Origin: Phalacrocorax aristotelis
Lineage: Eukaryota > Chordata > Aves > Suliformes > Phalacrocoracidae
Direction of reading: 5' to 3'
Assembly (NCBI RefSeq): GCF_949628215.1
Contig: NC_134280.1
Coordinates: 47,270,621 to 47,334,620, forward strand
Length of the DNA stretch: 64,000 bases
Position numbers and translations under genes: made by a program. This document shows positions 33,586-47,609 of this stretch, one piece after another. The notes under the pieces are model-generated. The model made no database searches and had not been told where the DNA came from. It was given only the letters and a program-made list of their open reading frames with translations. How positions within the stretch are numbered: the stretch's first letter is position 1; each line of letters starts with the position of its first letter.

Positions 33586-36500
33586 GTATATTCACAATAT
33601 GTAGATGCAGGGCCTAACCACACCTCTACTCTTAGATGGTAGTTCTAGTACTACCTGGCCATGTGCACATATGCTAAGAATTTTTTTACGTCCTGTCTCA
33701 CTTAGCTTTTTTCCACCCATTTAAGGGAATGCCTATTTCTATAGGGCTAAGGTAGTGAAGAAAAGGCAATTTGCTTTGTCAGATTCTGGAAGGAGAGTCT
33801 TCATTCCCATGGTTTGATGATGACTTCTATCAAGACTGCACCTTTTAGGCAAGCACTCTGTTTGCTTTCTGCCTCTGCCAACGCAGACTGACCAGCCTCA
33901 CTTACTTTCTACATACGAGATATATTAGAGAGTTCCACTGCAGCACATTGTCTTTATAATTTGCTTCTCAAACATATGCCTTTGCTTCCAAATTTTTGCT
34001 TTGTCATTACACTGATTTCTAGTTGTCAGTGCACATTTGTCAAGGAACTGAGCAGAAATTAGCTCCTTTTAATTGGCTAAGTAGTAAGAGTCACTGTGCA
34101 CCTTCTGAGTGGAGCTAACTGTTCTCCAGGTGTCTGGCAGGACTGAACTATCAATGACAAAAATTTGCATACTCTGTTATCAGCCTGTAGATGTAAATCT
34201 GTATTTCATACAGTTTTTTAAGCTTCTAACATTTGTTCTCTTTTGCTTAAGTCCAAAATTCTTGAAGGGTGAGATTTGTTAGAAGTTCAGGCTACTGATA
34301 TGTGCCTGAAAATTACCAGAACTAGGTGATCCTTTTGAGATGTTTCTAATCATTTACATTGTATTGTTGCGTTTCTTTATCTGTATTTCTAACATTGTAA
34401 GCCAAGCTAAACCTGGCCACATGTGCTTGCAGCCAGTCTGCATTTCTTCATAGCTAGATAAATGCAATATGGCAGAATCACTGTTCCATGAAGGACTAAC
34501 AAAACTGGAAAGCTGTATCATGCTACCTGCACTCATTCCATGAGCAAATGTGTGCCATCACTTGTTCCTTTGTATTTGATGAGGCTTCAGATACTAAGCA
34601 GACTTACTAGACAACCTAACAGATTCTCTCACTGCAGCTCACCCTCAGTAGTATTTTCTCTCAGTCTTGGCAGGTTTAAAATTACTAAAAGATTCTAAAT
34701 AATTTTTTTTTCTCAGTATTTAGCATCATCATCTGTAGTATGGCTGTGGACTGGTTTGCAGGGGGTCACAAAGAGTAAGTAATAAAACCCAAGCCTATTG
34801 TCACCAGGTTTAAATTAATAATCCAGGAATCTGCAATACAGTCACTTATCAAAAATGTTTGAAATTCCATGTTGACAGCGAGGAACGTTTGACAACACTG
34901 ACTGGACATCATACCTTGTTTTGATATTTTAGGATAAGCAAGAACTAAAATTTACTAACCACACTAACTAGAAGATATTTGTTTACAGGTGCAAGAGGCA
35001 AAAAATTTTAAAATCAGTCTTATTTCCTACTAGAGGAAATGTTAAGCTGCCTTAAGCTTCCATCAGAGCAGTAGGAATAGACTAGATCTCATAAATTGTG
35101 CTATATCTACCTATAGCTATTCTTCTTTTTCATGGGGGTCTACTCTGCTGTTAAATTGATTTCACTGTAAGATTCTATTATTCAGCCTACCTGTTTCTTT
35201 TCTTCATATAGTCTCATTAATAGCTATTGAAAAGGGATAAAAGGAGCTACTGTGGGATATAATGTACAGGATTTCCTTCAAATCCTTCTACCATTACTAT
35301 TCAAAGACATTGTGATTTTAATTTTAATTAGAAAAATGGGGGGTTTTTTTGGGCAGAGATTCCATTTTCTTTTAGAGTATTTGTGAAAGGTCTTTCTGGT
35401 TAAACTGGGAATGCATATTTCCTGACAAGCAAAAGCTTTGTTCCTGGCAGAAAAAAATGAAACAGAAATAATAAACTCCCTGCATCTCAAGTAACTTCTT
35501 ACCTATATATGAAATACATACTTGACTATCATAAAATGTTAATAGCATGTTCACACTCACAAATAAAGATGTAATTATACAGGTCTTTTAATAAAATTGT
35601 AGCATGTTCCTGTACAGTTCCCAGCTGAGATTTTACATTTTCATATATTACCACAGTGTGACTGCTGAAAAAAATGCCAGCCATTTAACCTCATGTTGTG
35701 TTTTGTTTGGGTTTTTTTTGTCTTTCCAGAAATGAATTTCATTATGGAGAGAAATAATGATTATTTATTGATGCAGAAGGCAAATGGGCTGATGTTCTAC
35801 CAGGTGTTCTGAACAACATGTGAGTGTAATACATTTGCAGTAACACTGATTACATGTTCAATTTAGCTAGTGATTATGACTTGATTTTAACAAAGAAAAT
35901 TTAGTTAGAGATGTTTCTTAATTTATTTTTATCGCAGCAGCAGCAAAGATTCTATGACAGATTGTGTCTGACGTCATACCTTTCTGAAAGTATTTTTGTC
36001 CCCTTGTTTTAGTCTGCACATCAATCTTTATCAGACTCTGCTACACATTCATAACCTTCGCTCAGAAAAATCAACACAAGTCAAGATTAACGGTAACTGA
36101 TAAGCAAAGCTCTAAAAAAAAAAAATTACACATGGCCTACCTGGTCAGCAAAATGACCTGATATTAGAAAAACTTCTTTGTTAACCTCCCCCAAAATAGC
36201 AGTATTGTGACCTTTTATAGTAGGAACTGCAAAAACAAGATTGCACAACGGCTGACAGAAATGTAAACTATGATGAAAATCTTCAGTTTTAAGAAGACAC
36301 TAAGTAATATTAATGACCTTCTCAGACTTAATGCACTAGTACACAGGGGAAGGCAAAAAAGGCCGTATATTCTTTCTCACAGCAATATGTACTGAGCATT
36401 GTTGCTGTTCAGTAACAATATTGTTTCTGATATTGCTAGTGGGACGACAATCTTAAATTTTCTTCTGTTTATGTTTGATTTCATTGCCATAAGCATTTCT

Positions 36501-37979
36501 TGCCTGATAAAGGTCCATTTCTTGAGATTGATGTTGGATCTCTGAGTATTCATTTGACTTTTGAAAAGCTAGATGATTCAACTTTGTTCAAGATGTTGTT
36601 TCAGTCTTTTCTGCACACAAACATGTCTGGGGATGATTTTATTGGCTCCAGTGTTTGGGGATTGAATATATGTCATTCAAATAGTCATGCTATCACACAG
36701 AAGAAGGATTTTGAGCGTCCTATTATGCAGTATTTTCAGCATGATTCCTGTCACTGTTAGGAAAGCTAGAGACCAACACTAGAAATGCTGTCAGCTGACT
36801 GAGGTGATGTGTCATATATAGTGACTATGACTAGTGATAGCCTTAATGTGAGGTTTGCCACACAGCCAGTCAGCTGGTCTTCATTCATGTGAACTTTCCT
36901 AACAACTCTAAATAATAAATTACTTAATAAAAGATAGTCTTTTTCCAAAGAACTTATCAGGTGAAGGAAGGAGTGTTTTCAATCTGCCTGTTCAACTGTA
37001 GAATAGGGCAGGGGTTCCCAAATGGGGATCTAAAAGCCATGCAATGTCTGTCTTCTCTGATGAAAGACTGACACAAAGAAGACGCAAAAGTGGTCCTCTG
37101 GTCAAAAAATTGGAGGTGTGGTGTCAAAATGCTTGTTTTAGCTAGGAAGTTGATACAGGTGTTTGTAGCTTCATGCAGCATTAGACAGTGGGAAAAATAA
37201 AATCACCAGGCACCCTTACCATTGTCTCTATATTTTTGTTGTTGTTGTTCATAAATACTTTCAATGTCATGATCACATGATTTGAGATAAATTTTTCATT
37301 GTTAGGGAAAGAAAATAAATTTTTTGTTGCTGCATTGTGAAAACAGATTCCTTTACTTCATGTGCTAATTAGATTTTGTAATAGGAGACATCAATTTGAA
37401 ATAAAAATTAAATGGATTAGTACCATCTTATTGTGCAGACTAAAAGTTAGATTGCAGCTGGCCTAATATGGCTGTGCAGCTGTTGACTGTAGCTGAGCAG
37501 GGAGCTTCAGCTTTCTGTGTACGACATCCTATCATTTACATTTCCTGCTGTTATGGCCCTTGTCATTTTATGACACCGACTTCTTCTCCCTGCTTCCTGG
37601 AAGGTACTGACTCCTAGTCAGTTCCTGTTTCTGTACAAAGGTAGCAAAAGATACCCTTCACGCAGTACTAGTATAGTTATACCTGCCTCAGTATAGCATG
37701 TAACAAGATAACTAAATACATGTGGAGTGGGTGTTTGATTTTCAGCACATTCAACAATCAAAGGTACTCTGGCAGCAACAGGGTGATGCTGCTACTGATG
37801 AGAACTGATCTACATTTTTCAAGAAATTTTTTTGACATCAGAAAATGCAAATTGGTGGAAACTAAAATACGTGTCCTCAGTCTTTCATGGCAACAGCTCA
37901 CCTGGTAACGTTTAGTAATACCAGTGCTTTTGCAATATGTGAGAGGCCAATTAAATGCAGTTCTATAATGAAAACTGTC

Positions 37980-38350
37980 TGCCACAAAGCCTGGAGGGTA
38001 GAAATTGGGCTGTGCTCCTAGCTGTGCTTTTATGGTGCCCCCAGCATGAAGAGATACCAAGCCCTAGTAGTCCCTGTTCAAACTGATGGTTCCCTGCTAC
38101 TGATTCTCTGCAGTCTGAGTGTTTGGCAGCTCTGGAAACCCAGGTCTAAGGGGAACTTCAGGACCCTGGAGCAGCTTTGCAACAGGGACCCCAAAGTCAG
38201 GGAGATGAGGTTGGAGCCAGAACTCTGAGTGCTGCGAGAAGGCTGGTCCCACACAGGGAGCTTCATTTCTGGGAGTAATTGAACCCCAAACCTCTGGATC
38301 AGCATATGGGTTTTTTTGAGTACTGACACTGCATGGACCTGGGGCATCTC
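37980..38350. other. GC-richer islet of unknown nature
   Basis: This segment is visibly richer in G+C than its flanks, with CCAGG/CTGG-type words and almost no long A or T runs. Three overlapping open frames of 60-100 codons cross it (both strands), as expected from the lower stop density. No CR1, LTR or protein match was recognised. It could be an old repeat, a conserved element or an exon of a non-coding transcript. Confidence 0.4.
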
Positions 38351-38965
38351 CTGGTATTTTTCTTTGATTTCCTTACTGTCTTTAATGTCTTTCGTTTCGT
38401 AGACTTCTTCCTGATTCAGAGAATTCAGTGTCTTTACAAAACGTCATTATTTCATGGAATAGAAGTTCTGTGTTAGGAGTTTTATTGCCATGTAATCTGG
38501 GGGGAATCTGAGTAGTGCTGATAATAATCCAGGTATGTATTATTTTTAAAGGGGGTTTGTGTGGATATTATTCTTCAGCCTAAAACACTGTTCAGGAATT
38601 ATTCATATTTTTTTTTCTCTTGTTAGAGAATTGTCTGCTAACTGGAAGCACTTTATACTGCATAGTTACTTGAGGCACTGTTATTTTCAATTCAAAAGAA
38701 AATGGCTTCAACTAACGCAGAGAAATGAGTGACAATATGTTAGGCATCTGTGTGTCACAAAATACACAGCTTCAGCTTGCATGGAAAAATATCATTTAGC
38801 TGTGATAATAGAAATTAGATTTCAATCAGTATGCTTTTTGTTATTAATCCATTTTTCTCCTTTCATCTGAAGAGTTCCTAATAACATGTTAGACAAATCA
38901 TACTCTTTAAAAACAGATTTTAAATAAAAGTGCTTTTGAATCCTTGCCATTTCAGGCATACATTT

Positions 38966-38981
38966 TGTAATAATAATAATA
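38966..38981. repeat. (TAA)n microsatellite, about five units
   Basis: TAATAATAATAATA within GTAATAATAATAATATG. Short but perfect over five units. Confidence 0.7.
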
Positions 38982-41900
38982 TGTTCCCTTGCTGCTAATG
39001 TATTGATGCATACTTGTAAGTATGCACAATGTTGTACTATTTTTGGTCTGAGTTTATTGTTATGAATGAAATTATTCTTCCTATTTAAGCAAATTTTTGA
39101 GGGAACTGTGGGAGGTACAGTAAGAACATTGAGTTTGAAGGCCTAATAAAGATTTTAAATTATAAGGGCTGATTATTAATATGTAGGGTTGAAGTACTAA
39201 GCTAAACTTTTTCCTTTGGGGTAAAAGGGGTGGTGTCTTAAGTAGTTTCAAATCTTCAGTGTTTCATCTGTTTCATTTACTGTCTGAAGTTGAGGAAGCT
39301 GTAGTGTGTGTGGCCAGGCAAACACTTCTGTGTGCATTCTGCATAGCAGAACTTCCGTATTGGTTAGTACTATTAGAGTCTCAGCTGAACATCTTTATGA
39401 AGCTTCTTTCTAGCAACCACTTGTTGTGATACACAGAAAGGCACTGATCTTAAATACAAGGGCTTTTGGTCGGATACTGCAATTATCTTTTTGGTCTCTG
39501 TGGCCAGCTTAAAGAACAAAACACTAACTTTATTATCCGTGATGTTGAGAAATTACTGATAATTTAGTAGCATTTCTTAATTTCTTGTGCTGCGTTTGGT
39601 CTGGCTGTGACAATTTTGAGCTACCTAATATCCCTTTTTAATGTCACCCTTTCAGATGGGAGGAAAGGGAAAACAACCCCATTTGCATTTGTATTAGTTT
39701 ATTTTGTTGAATGGCTCCTCCATATTTAGTGTCTACAAGGTATGGCCCTAACACACTCATGATCTAACACACAAAGATGCTTGTACATGATGCGTGTTGA
39801 CAAAACATTAACACGATGCTATGCAGGCTTCCTGAGACCAGTACAAAACATGCATGGTTTCCAACAGCCCTTTTTATACAGTGATCAAAACTGATCAGAC
39901 AACACTTGCACCCTTTTTTTGACATGTACGTTCCATCCCTATCACAAACCACTAAGTCACCTTATGCTCAATGCATGTCTGCTTTATGTCCTTTTCTCTC
40001 TGTTATTTTGGAGATTCTTTTTTTTTTATATTTTGATGCCGTTTTTCTTGCATCATATTTTTGTGTAGATGCTTCATTTATTGTTCACAGCTTCTGTGGG
40101 GCCAACTTTGTTTAATGCTTTTATCGACTGTATCTGTATAATGCTAAATTCTAATCAATTCTCCAGCAAAATCTACAATGGCTAAAATGTTTTGAATTAA
40201 ATAAATTTAAAGAATTAAATAAAAATGTTCAGAAAATACTGGCTAAATCTATTGCTGTCAGTGGATTCTAGGAAATTCATAAAAATGTCAAAAAGAACAG
40301 AATCATATTTTGCGATTGAAGAGAGGCCCCAGGTTTGTTTTTTTTCTCATCAGAAATAATCAAGGCAATATTCTTGATTTTCATCATGAAACAAATTATA
40401 CAGATTGCAGTCATTTACATGGCAATGATCTCTGTGGAATATTGTGAGACGAAACATTCATTTTTCAAGAAGAGCTACAATTTCTTTTTCAAGAACGTTC
40501 CTAAAGGAAGCTGTCTGAAGAAGGGGAGCTTTTCCACCTCTCAGCACTATTAATAGCCTGGTTTTGTCTCACTGCTGTAACTATTCACCTTGGGCTCCTC
40601 AGCGGAGGAGACCACAGCAGGAGCTGTGCAAGGTCTTTGCTGTCCACTGACCTGTAGTCTTTTCTGATAAAAGTTTATTCATGTGTTTTTTGATTTCAAA
40701 CAAAAACTGTTATATTTCGTGCAAAGATAACCTAGCTTCTTCCCACATCTTTACAGTGTGTTAAACACTTTTAATTTCTTTCTCCTTCCCCCAAACCACA
40801 AATGTTTCCAATTAGCTTATTAACGTGCATTACCAAAGAGGGTGCCAAATGAACAGCTTCCCTTTCCTTTGCAGTCACAGCAGTAGTTTACTTTTGAGCT
40901 TGGTCAGGACTCACTGAAGAGGACATGAGATTTATGTAGTTAGTTGCGGATGTCCCACTGAAGAAACCTTCATCTCCTCCTTGACTGATTGCGTGAGAGT
41001 TTACCAATTGGACCCTTGAGACAGACAATGTATGTGTAATTATTATGATGCGAAACAATCAATAATCCAAGGTGTTTAGGGTTAGGTTCAGCTTAATTAA
41101 TTTAGGTATCTGAAACTGTCTAAGATTTAACTACATAGAATCCTTCTGGATGAGAGGGCAGAAGCTTGACTTCTCTAGAAGGTGTTTCCTACATGAGTTT
41201 TTAAGACAGGTATGATGAATTGTCCCATAGAAGTAGGGGTTTTTTTCCCATTAATTTTAAGGAGAGTCTACAGTGACTATTTCAGAATTAAACAGTATAA
41301 GATATTTAAATTTAAACAGGAAACCCCATCCTTTGCAGAAAGCAAATTTTGCTTTACAGATGGAAAGCACTTAAGTCCATATAAAAAAACCCTTTTACCT
41401 TGTGATCTACCAGAACACTTAGTTTTCCAGCTTTTGCCCATGATGTAATTTGTTATGGCATCATGTGTACAGTATGTGAACGAATGTTGAAAGGTGTTTT
41501 TTCCTTTGGTGCTTCAAGGTATAAACTGTGAAATAAATCATCTCATTTTATTATGGCACAATAATTATACCCAGAGAGTGGCAATACTAGTTACACAGAG
41601 GTAGTTTAAAATTGAACCAGTCTTGCCTCTTCAAATGTGTGCTGTCAGTTAAGTGCCTGTAATGCCATGTGTCATCATCTCTGTGTTGCTTCAGTCAAGT
41701 TTTTCTGTGGGTTTTGCTTTCCCCTCCCCCCCCCAAATCTTTCACTTTATTGCAGAGTGACTCCAAAGATCTTCTTGATACTTTGCCTCTCGAGCCACGA
41801 ATTTTCATACCCCAAGTTTGCAAACAAATTCTGGTCTGGGAACACGCAATTATCAGTGGCACAATGTAAAGCTTTTGGAGATATTCTACTGGTGGTGTTG

Positions 41901-43186
41901 TTTTAGAAAGAAAATTTACTCCATTTTCTCAGGCTTGTATGTAGGTCACTTAAAATATATATTTTTCAGCAGCCTGTTGAGGGAACCTGCAAATTTTTCA
42001 GGTTGTTTTTCCCCATCCACCATTTAATGTGGATCCTTTTAAACTTAATCAACAAAACTAATGGCTGCAAGACTTCGTTGTTCTCATACACTCACCGTGA
42101 TCTAATCTAGTTATGTGTATGGGTATAGGAAAAGCATTCAGGTGATGGAAAAGTGGGATATTTCAAGTATGTTCTCTGTATGATTCTGTTAAATTAGTAA
42201 GTGGTACGTCTGTAGCTTCCAGACAAATAAAACGTGCTTGCCAGATTGCAAGAGGACCTGGATTTGTCTGTTGATGTACTGGGCTTATAAAAAATCGATT
42301 TGAAATGTTTCAAGCACTAATGATGTTCCCAACAAAATATAGCTAATATTGTTAGATATCTGAGCCCCTTCCACACATCCAGGACAGAAAGTGAAAGAAT
42401 AAAAAGATGTCTTTGATTAGATTACATCAATACCATGTTCAGTTTGGTCTGGTTATCATAAGCATACGTGTATATTAAACACAGTTGAAGATGCAGCAAT
42501 GTTTATTTACAAGTCTGAATTACATTATCTCCAATACTGTTAATTAAAAGTATTTACATTTCTCAGATGCTGTCATTCTCAGCACCATAGTTCACTCTGT
42601 ATTATGTGTACCACGCATTGTATGTTAAATACAACCCTATTCACAAAAAATGAAAGGTTTATTGACTCATTTGTATGCTTTCAGTTATCAGAGTGTAGAC
42701 CTGTCTGTCAGTGAAGTTACTATGAAAGTTGTTTTGTCACCAATTTGAAGGTCCCTTTGGAGCAGAAATAAGAACGTGTCCTGTGCATGACCAGTTGTAA
42801 ATGTAAAATGTTGTTTCTGGTAGATATGGCATGATTGATACCGATTAATTAGCTGAATCTTCTTAAGTTATACCCTAAATGCTGGCAGATGCTATGCTTT
42901 TTTCATAACATCTGATCCACTTTTACTCTCCATGACTGTCCATTAAAACACCAGCACAATATCTCTAGGTTTGAGTTTGCCCCAGTTGGAGTGTCCTTGG
43001 TTTTGTAGAGAAGCTTGAGGGAATATTTAGCTGCAGACTCTTTTTGTTATATTGTCCTGTGATCTCTCGGACCAAAGAATTAAAAGCTCTCATGGGTGAC
43101 TGAAAGCTATGAAAATACTATGGTTTTGTATATGCTTGTTATGGGCTTTTTTTCTATTAAACAGAGGGAAGTTTCTTTGGTTGCAG

Positions 43187-43316
43187 ACTAGAGAACTTGC
43201 TGCTGTTCCCTCGTTTTCAGAGTTGCTGGGGCAGAGGCGCGGGACTTGGCCCTCAGCACAGGTAGCAGCTGTCCAGACACGTGTGCTATCCCGAAAGACT
43301 GCAGTTTGTTTTGAAG
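43187..43316 (+). other. candidate 130-bp exon with consensus splice sites, unassigned
   Basis: An acceptor-like TTTCTTTGGTTGCAG ends at 43186 and a near-perfect donor AAG/GTGAGC follows at 43316/43317. The enclosed 130 bases are GC-richer than the surroundings, contain several CpGs (GGCGCGGG, ACACGTGTG, TCCCGAAAG) and are open throughout in one plus-strand frame, starting in phase 0 and leaving in phase 1. The peptide (TRELAAVPSFSELLGQ...) is not recognised. No upstream start exon or downstream partner exon was identified. Splice-like pairs arise by chance in 64 kb, so this is a suggestion only. Confidence 0.2.
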
Positions 43317-46300
43317 GTGAGCTGTATGCCATACTGTATATGTGATGAAATTACCTTGTTTTGAAGGAAAATTTTGATAGAAAGTATTACAATACTTTGA
43401 ACTTTGTACAACAAAGAGGCATAAGAGACTTGCACTTTTTACCAATACCAAAAAGAGATGTTTGAAATTCCCCAGTTTTGAGGCACTGAGATGAAAACAG
43501 CTGTTGTCTTGGTGCTTTGTTGTTGCTGCTGTTTTACTGGCATCCTGCCAGCCCTTGTGTGTGTTGTAATTTCAATCTGTTACAATTCTTCTGCTTGGTA
43601 AATGTTTCATACTGCTTTATTAAAACAAAAACCAGATACTCTTGCTCTTTGATTCTTATGAGGTATATCCTGCATTTGTTGTTAGTTGAGCAAAGGGGCA
43701 GAACTGATATGGTGAAGTTCTGTCTATGGTGTGAGGAGTGGATACCAAGATTTTGAGCCATGGTTTTCTTCTCCAGGAAACTGTATTATGCCTGAAATAA
43801 TTTCCAACCTACTTTCTGCATTTATGTTGTGACCATAGTAACTATTGCTAATCTTTTTCTCATAAACATTATGATAAATACATGAGCTTCATATGATAAT
43901 TTAGTTTGACATTTGCTGTGAATGGTTATTTTTCTAGCAGATCTGCTTCCCTCAAAGATAAGATGTCTGGCTGTAATTTATCTGTATGTCTGTCTACATA
44001 ATCTAAATATTGATGGCGTAGAAAAGATGTATCACTTCAGCTCTAGTACTTACTGCCAGTTGTGTTAGAACTGTCAGTTCTGTAAGTGGAAATACTTAAA
44101 ATTTAAGGGAAAAGTAAGTAAGCGTGGATAATGCTGTTTGGCTAAAATAAAACTAAGGTTATTTATTTCTTCACAGAACTGAACTCCAAATCTATTCAGA
44201 GTTCTGAAATATTAATTTACCAATATCCTCACCATCACACACATACTCACTCACTCCTGTTCTCCATTCAGTTCTATTTTGTGCTTTTGTATCCCTCTGG
44301 ATAGATACTGTCTGCAGTCTGAAGTATCTGTCTGTCTCTCTTCATTTATTCTCAGTTGTAGTGTCTGTGTCCAGATGTATGTACATATTCTTATTTTTCA
44401 AGGCAAGATGTCTTGTAACTTGAGAAAACAATACTGGTAATCATGTTACGAGCATGGCCACATATTTCTGCCTGAAGAATCCATATGCTTTCCTTACGTT
44501 GACTCCCACTGTAACGAGGACGGTATGAGAGGAAAATAAGAGCTAGTAAAAATGCATATTATGAGAATTAGCAGCTGCTTAAGACTTCATTTGGAATATT
44601 AAAATAAATTCTGGTGAAGTAGGTTGGTTACTAGGAGATGTAGTTAAAAATACATGGTAAACCACAAACAATTGGTTAATGAGTAAGGCGTATGATTGAT
44701 AAATAAAGCATATATTTCTCTAGCTTATCTTCTTGCATTTATTGCCATAAATATGCTGTGTAAATATATGGAGAAAATGAAATATGCCTTAAAATAGGGA
44801 ATACCTAAAATGTCACGAGATGTTCAGTTCAGTACAAAAGAATAAAAAGCTATAGATTTTTTTAATAAACAACCATTTTGTTAAACAGGCACTCCGATTC
44901 TGTTGCCAGCCCTACATAAGCTTAGATTATATAAAGCTACTTATTGCTATCTACTTCATATGCTATGGCTCTGAAGTCATGGTGTGACCTGTGACTAGAG
45001 TAAGCTGTGAATGCTATTGAGCAACGTGAAGAATACAGCTGTTGTCACCCTAAAGATATCTGACACGAATCAGAGCAGCAGTGCAGCTTTAGACATCCCT
45101 GCTGCTGCACACCATGAACCTGACAATGGATCACATCCATTCTCTGAAACATGATCAAAACGGTCTCGACAAGAGAGCTGCTACAAGCCTTCTCAAGGCA
45201 CTAAAGGTGTAATTCTTGGAAACCTGTTTGGCTGAGCCAGGGGTAGAAAACCTTAGTAGCACTTTGCGAATTGATCTGCAGCAACCCTTTCCAATCAGCC
45301 TGCAAGCTTTGAGTGAGCAAATACTAACGCAGGTACAGAATTCATTTTTACATCATAGGACCCTGTCAGTAGGGGCATCCTTTTGTGCATATGGGGCTGA
45401 ATTAAGGAAAAGCAATAAAACAGAGCTGACCAAAACCAGAATTCTAACATTGCTAGAGATGCAGAACAGTCTGTTCCACCACCCTGATCTGAATCGTGGG
45501 ACCTGGACGTCTGAATGCAATCGGTATTAGATATTCTTAGACCCCGTCTTGTTTTTTCTCATGTTCAGTTCCATTTTAGGTGTTTAAAAATGTCTTATAA
45601 AAAAAAAAAAGTAAAAAATTTTAACTAACCTCAGGAAAATGGGTGTTGAAGGAATCTTTTTTGAGGATCTTGTGATTCCTCCTAAGGGAGTAGTCCTGTT
45701 TCAGAGTCCTAGAAGACATAAGCTATCACTTACCAAAAGACCAGATTTTACACAAGCATCATAGCCTCTGCATCTCCATTAGAAAATACTTAGATGTTTT
45801 TCTATTTCAAACACTTGCTCTTAACTTGGATAAATGCCCGTGTTTCATGCTCCAATTACTGTACATGTCCTTTGATGCTAATATTGTAGGAAAACAATTG
45901 GTAAAAATAATAGTGTAAAAATGGTGAACGCTACTTAATTTATGTTCCCTAAGGAAAAAATAGAAAATCTAAAAGAAAAGCGTTTTATTTCCGATTCACT
46001 GTATTAGTAGCATTTGGAGCCACTTTTCAAACTTCCATAGAAGCATTCAGCCAGAGTTGAAAATGTATCAGAAGTATGAGCAGGAAGCCCTGACTTCGTG
46101 CACTCTCTGTGCCCTTTCTGCCAAGTCAGAGCAAATGTTTATTTGTTACCCCTCAATGCACGTTATGAATCAGCAGTAAAAAGAAGAACAGATATAGAAA
46201 GATATCATTCTGGGTGAGCCAAAGTGGTATTTTTGTAATCCTTGCGCTATGCCTTCTATTTTCCTGATGTTATTGCCCTTGTAAGTCCTAAAGCACTTTA

Positions 46301-46996
46301 AGGAACAATACAAAATAGCTTTGGTACCATACTGACTCAATTTCTGTCATGAATTCCTCCCCCATCTCATAGAAATTCTCTCATGGTATTCTGAACATGA
46401 CTTTTTCAATTCTATTTCATTTTCATAAACAGATATCTGAATTGCCAACAAAGTGCAAAAGTGTCTCTTTCTAATTCATATAACCAGAAGGCACATAAAC
46501 ATACAAAATTCTCGTCGATACCATGACGATGGAGATGTATTACACAACATAGCCAGAATGAAATCTGTTTATCTTTACCTCATTCATAGTATATGTTGTG
46601 ATTTCACTACTGGAAAGGCCTTGTAATCTTTTGCTCTGTTTGAATAGAATAATAGATGTTCAGAACTGTGATGTTTTTACTCTCTTTAGAAAGAACACGT
46701 TCCTGAAAAATATTTAAGATTTACAGAACAAATAAGACGGTGTTAGCTCCTTATCTTTACTGAAATTTTGTCTCTGTTCCTGGTTTGTATAGTACTTCCC
46801 AGATGATAATTATTTATCAAACAACAGCAATTTACTTGATATTGTCCAAAGAAGACTTTATGCTTCTTTCCACAGTGGCATTATCAGATTTATGTTTGGT
46901 TCTGTGCATGCTTTCACATGCCTGTGGTCACTGCTGAATCACAGAGGGTGATTCCTTCACATAGAATAAAAAAACCCAAAACGCCTTTAAAAATAT

Positions 46997-47021
46997 TCAC
47001 ATGTTCTTTTTGAACATGTGA
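46997..47021. repeat. perfect stem-loop, 10-bp stem, T5 loop
   Basis: TCACATGTTC (46997-47006) and GAACATGTGA (47012-47021) are exact reverse complements around TTTTT. Each arm contains an E-box-like CACATG/CATGTG, and the arms resemble GAACA steroid-receptor half sites in inverted order. No function can be assigned. Confidence 0.7.
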
Positions 47022-47593
47022 GAGACTCTATCTGTTTCCCCATAATATCCATCATTTGTTGAGGTTAAATGTGGCTTGTCCAGCTTACAGTAGGCAATTC
47101 TGTTACAGAGTCAGTCAGTGGTTTAAGGCCAGGAAGGAGTACAGATAGGAACCTCTGATTTTGCGGTGAGGATACCATCCCACTGGTCTTGACTTCTGAT
47201 GGCAGCACAGCAGTATTAACTGCCCCAAGCATTTGCGTGTATACAGTATAGGAAGAAAGATGCATCATATCATATGTGGAATATTCTTTAACATGTGAAT
47301 AGATGCTGAAAACCCTTTGTTAAAGAAAGTCTTCATATCTCTTTAAATATACTGCATCAAGGTAATTTCATGGACTGTGAGACATGGAGGTTCTTTCCCA
47401 GATTTTAAAAAAAGCAGCAGTATATGCAGAAATTCAAAGTTACTGAATCAGTGTCTAAAATTGTATTTTGAAACTGTAAGAGGCTGAGAATCCAGGAGAA
47501 CTTTAACTGTTGTAGTTAAAAAAGGGTTCAAAGAATCCTGATAAACAAGGTGGTAGAAGCAATTGAGTATATTTAAGGGAAGGAGTAGGATTC

Positions 47594-47609
47594 TGTCAAT
47601 ATATTGACA
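47594..47609. repeat. 16-bp perfect palindrome
   Basis: TGTCAATATATTGACA is self-complementary and is followed after three bases by a further TTGACA copy. AT-rich centre; chance is plausible. Confidence 0.7.

Larger units (their letters stand above)
28247..43186. other. long repeat-poor AT-rich non-coding sequence
   Basis: About 15 kb without a recognisable transposon or gene. It holds a 19-bp-period duplication at 33553-33585, (CAAA)n-like and (TTG)n-like microtracts (30967-30990, 31513-31560, 37237-37251), a telomere-like TTAGGGTTAGG at 41077-41087, a C-run at 41721-41734 and a GC-richer islet at 37980-38350. A minus-strand open frame at 29583-29765 behind a good splice-acceptor-like tract is described separately. 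Confidence 0.5.

Noticed and set aside
36500..36760. 86-codon plus-strand frame with protein-like texture
   Set aside because: Frames of this length are expected dozens of times by chance here. The frame does not open with ATG and no motif is recognised.
37009..37027. CAGGGGTTCCCAAATGGGG, resembling a hAT/Charlie terminal inverted repeat
   Set aside because: No matching inverted copy and no 8-bp target duplication was found on either side, so a single-end resemblance is not enough.
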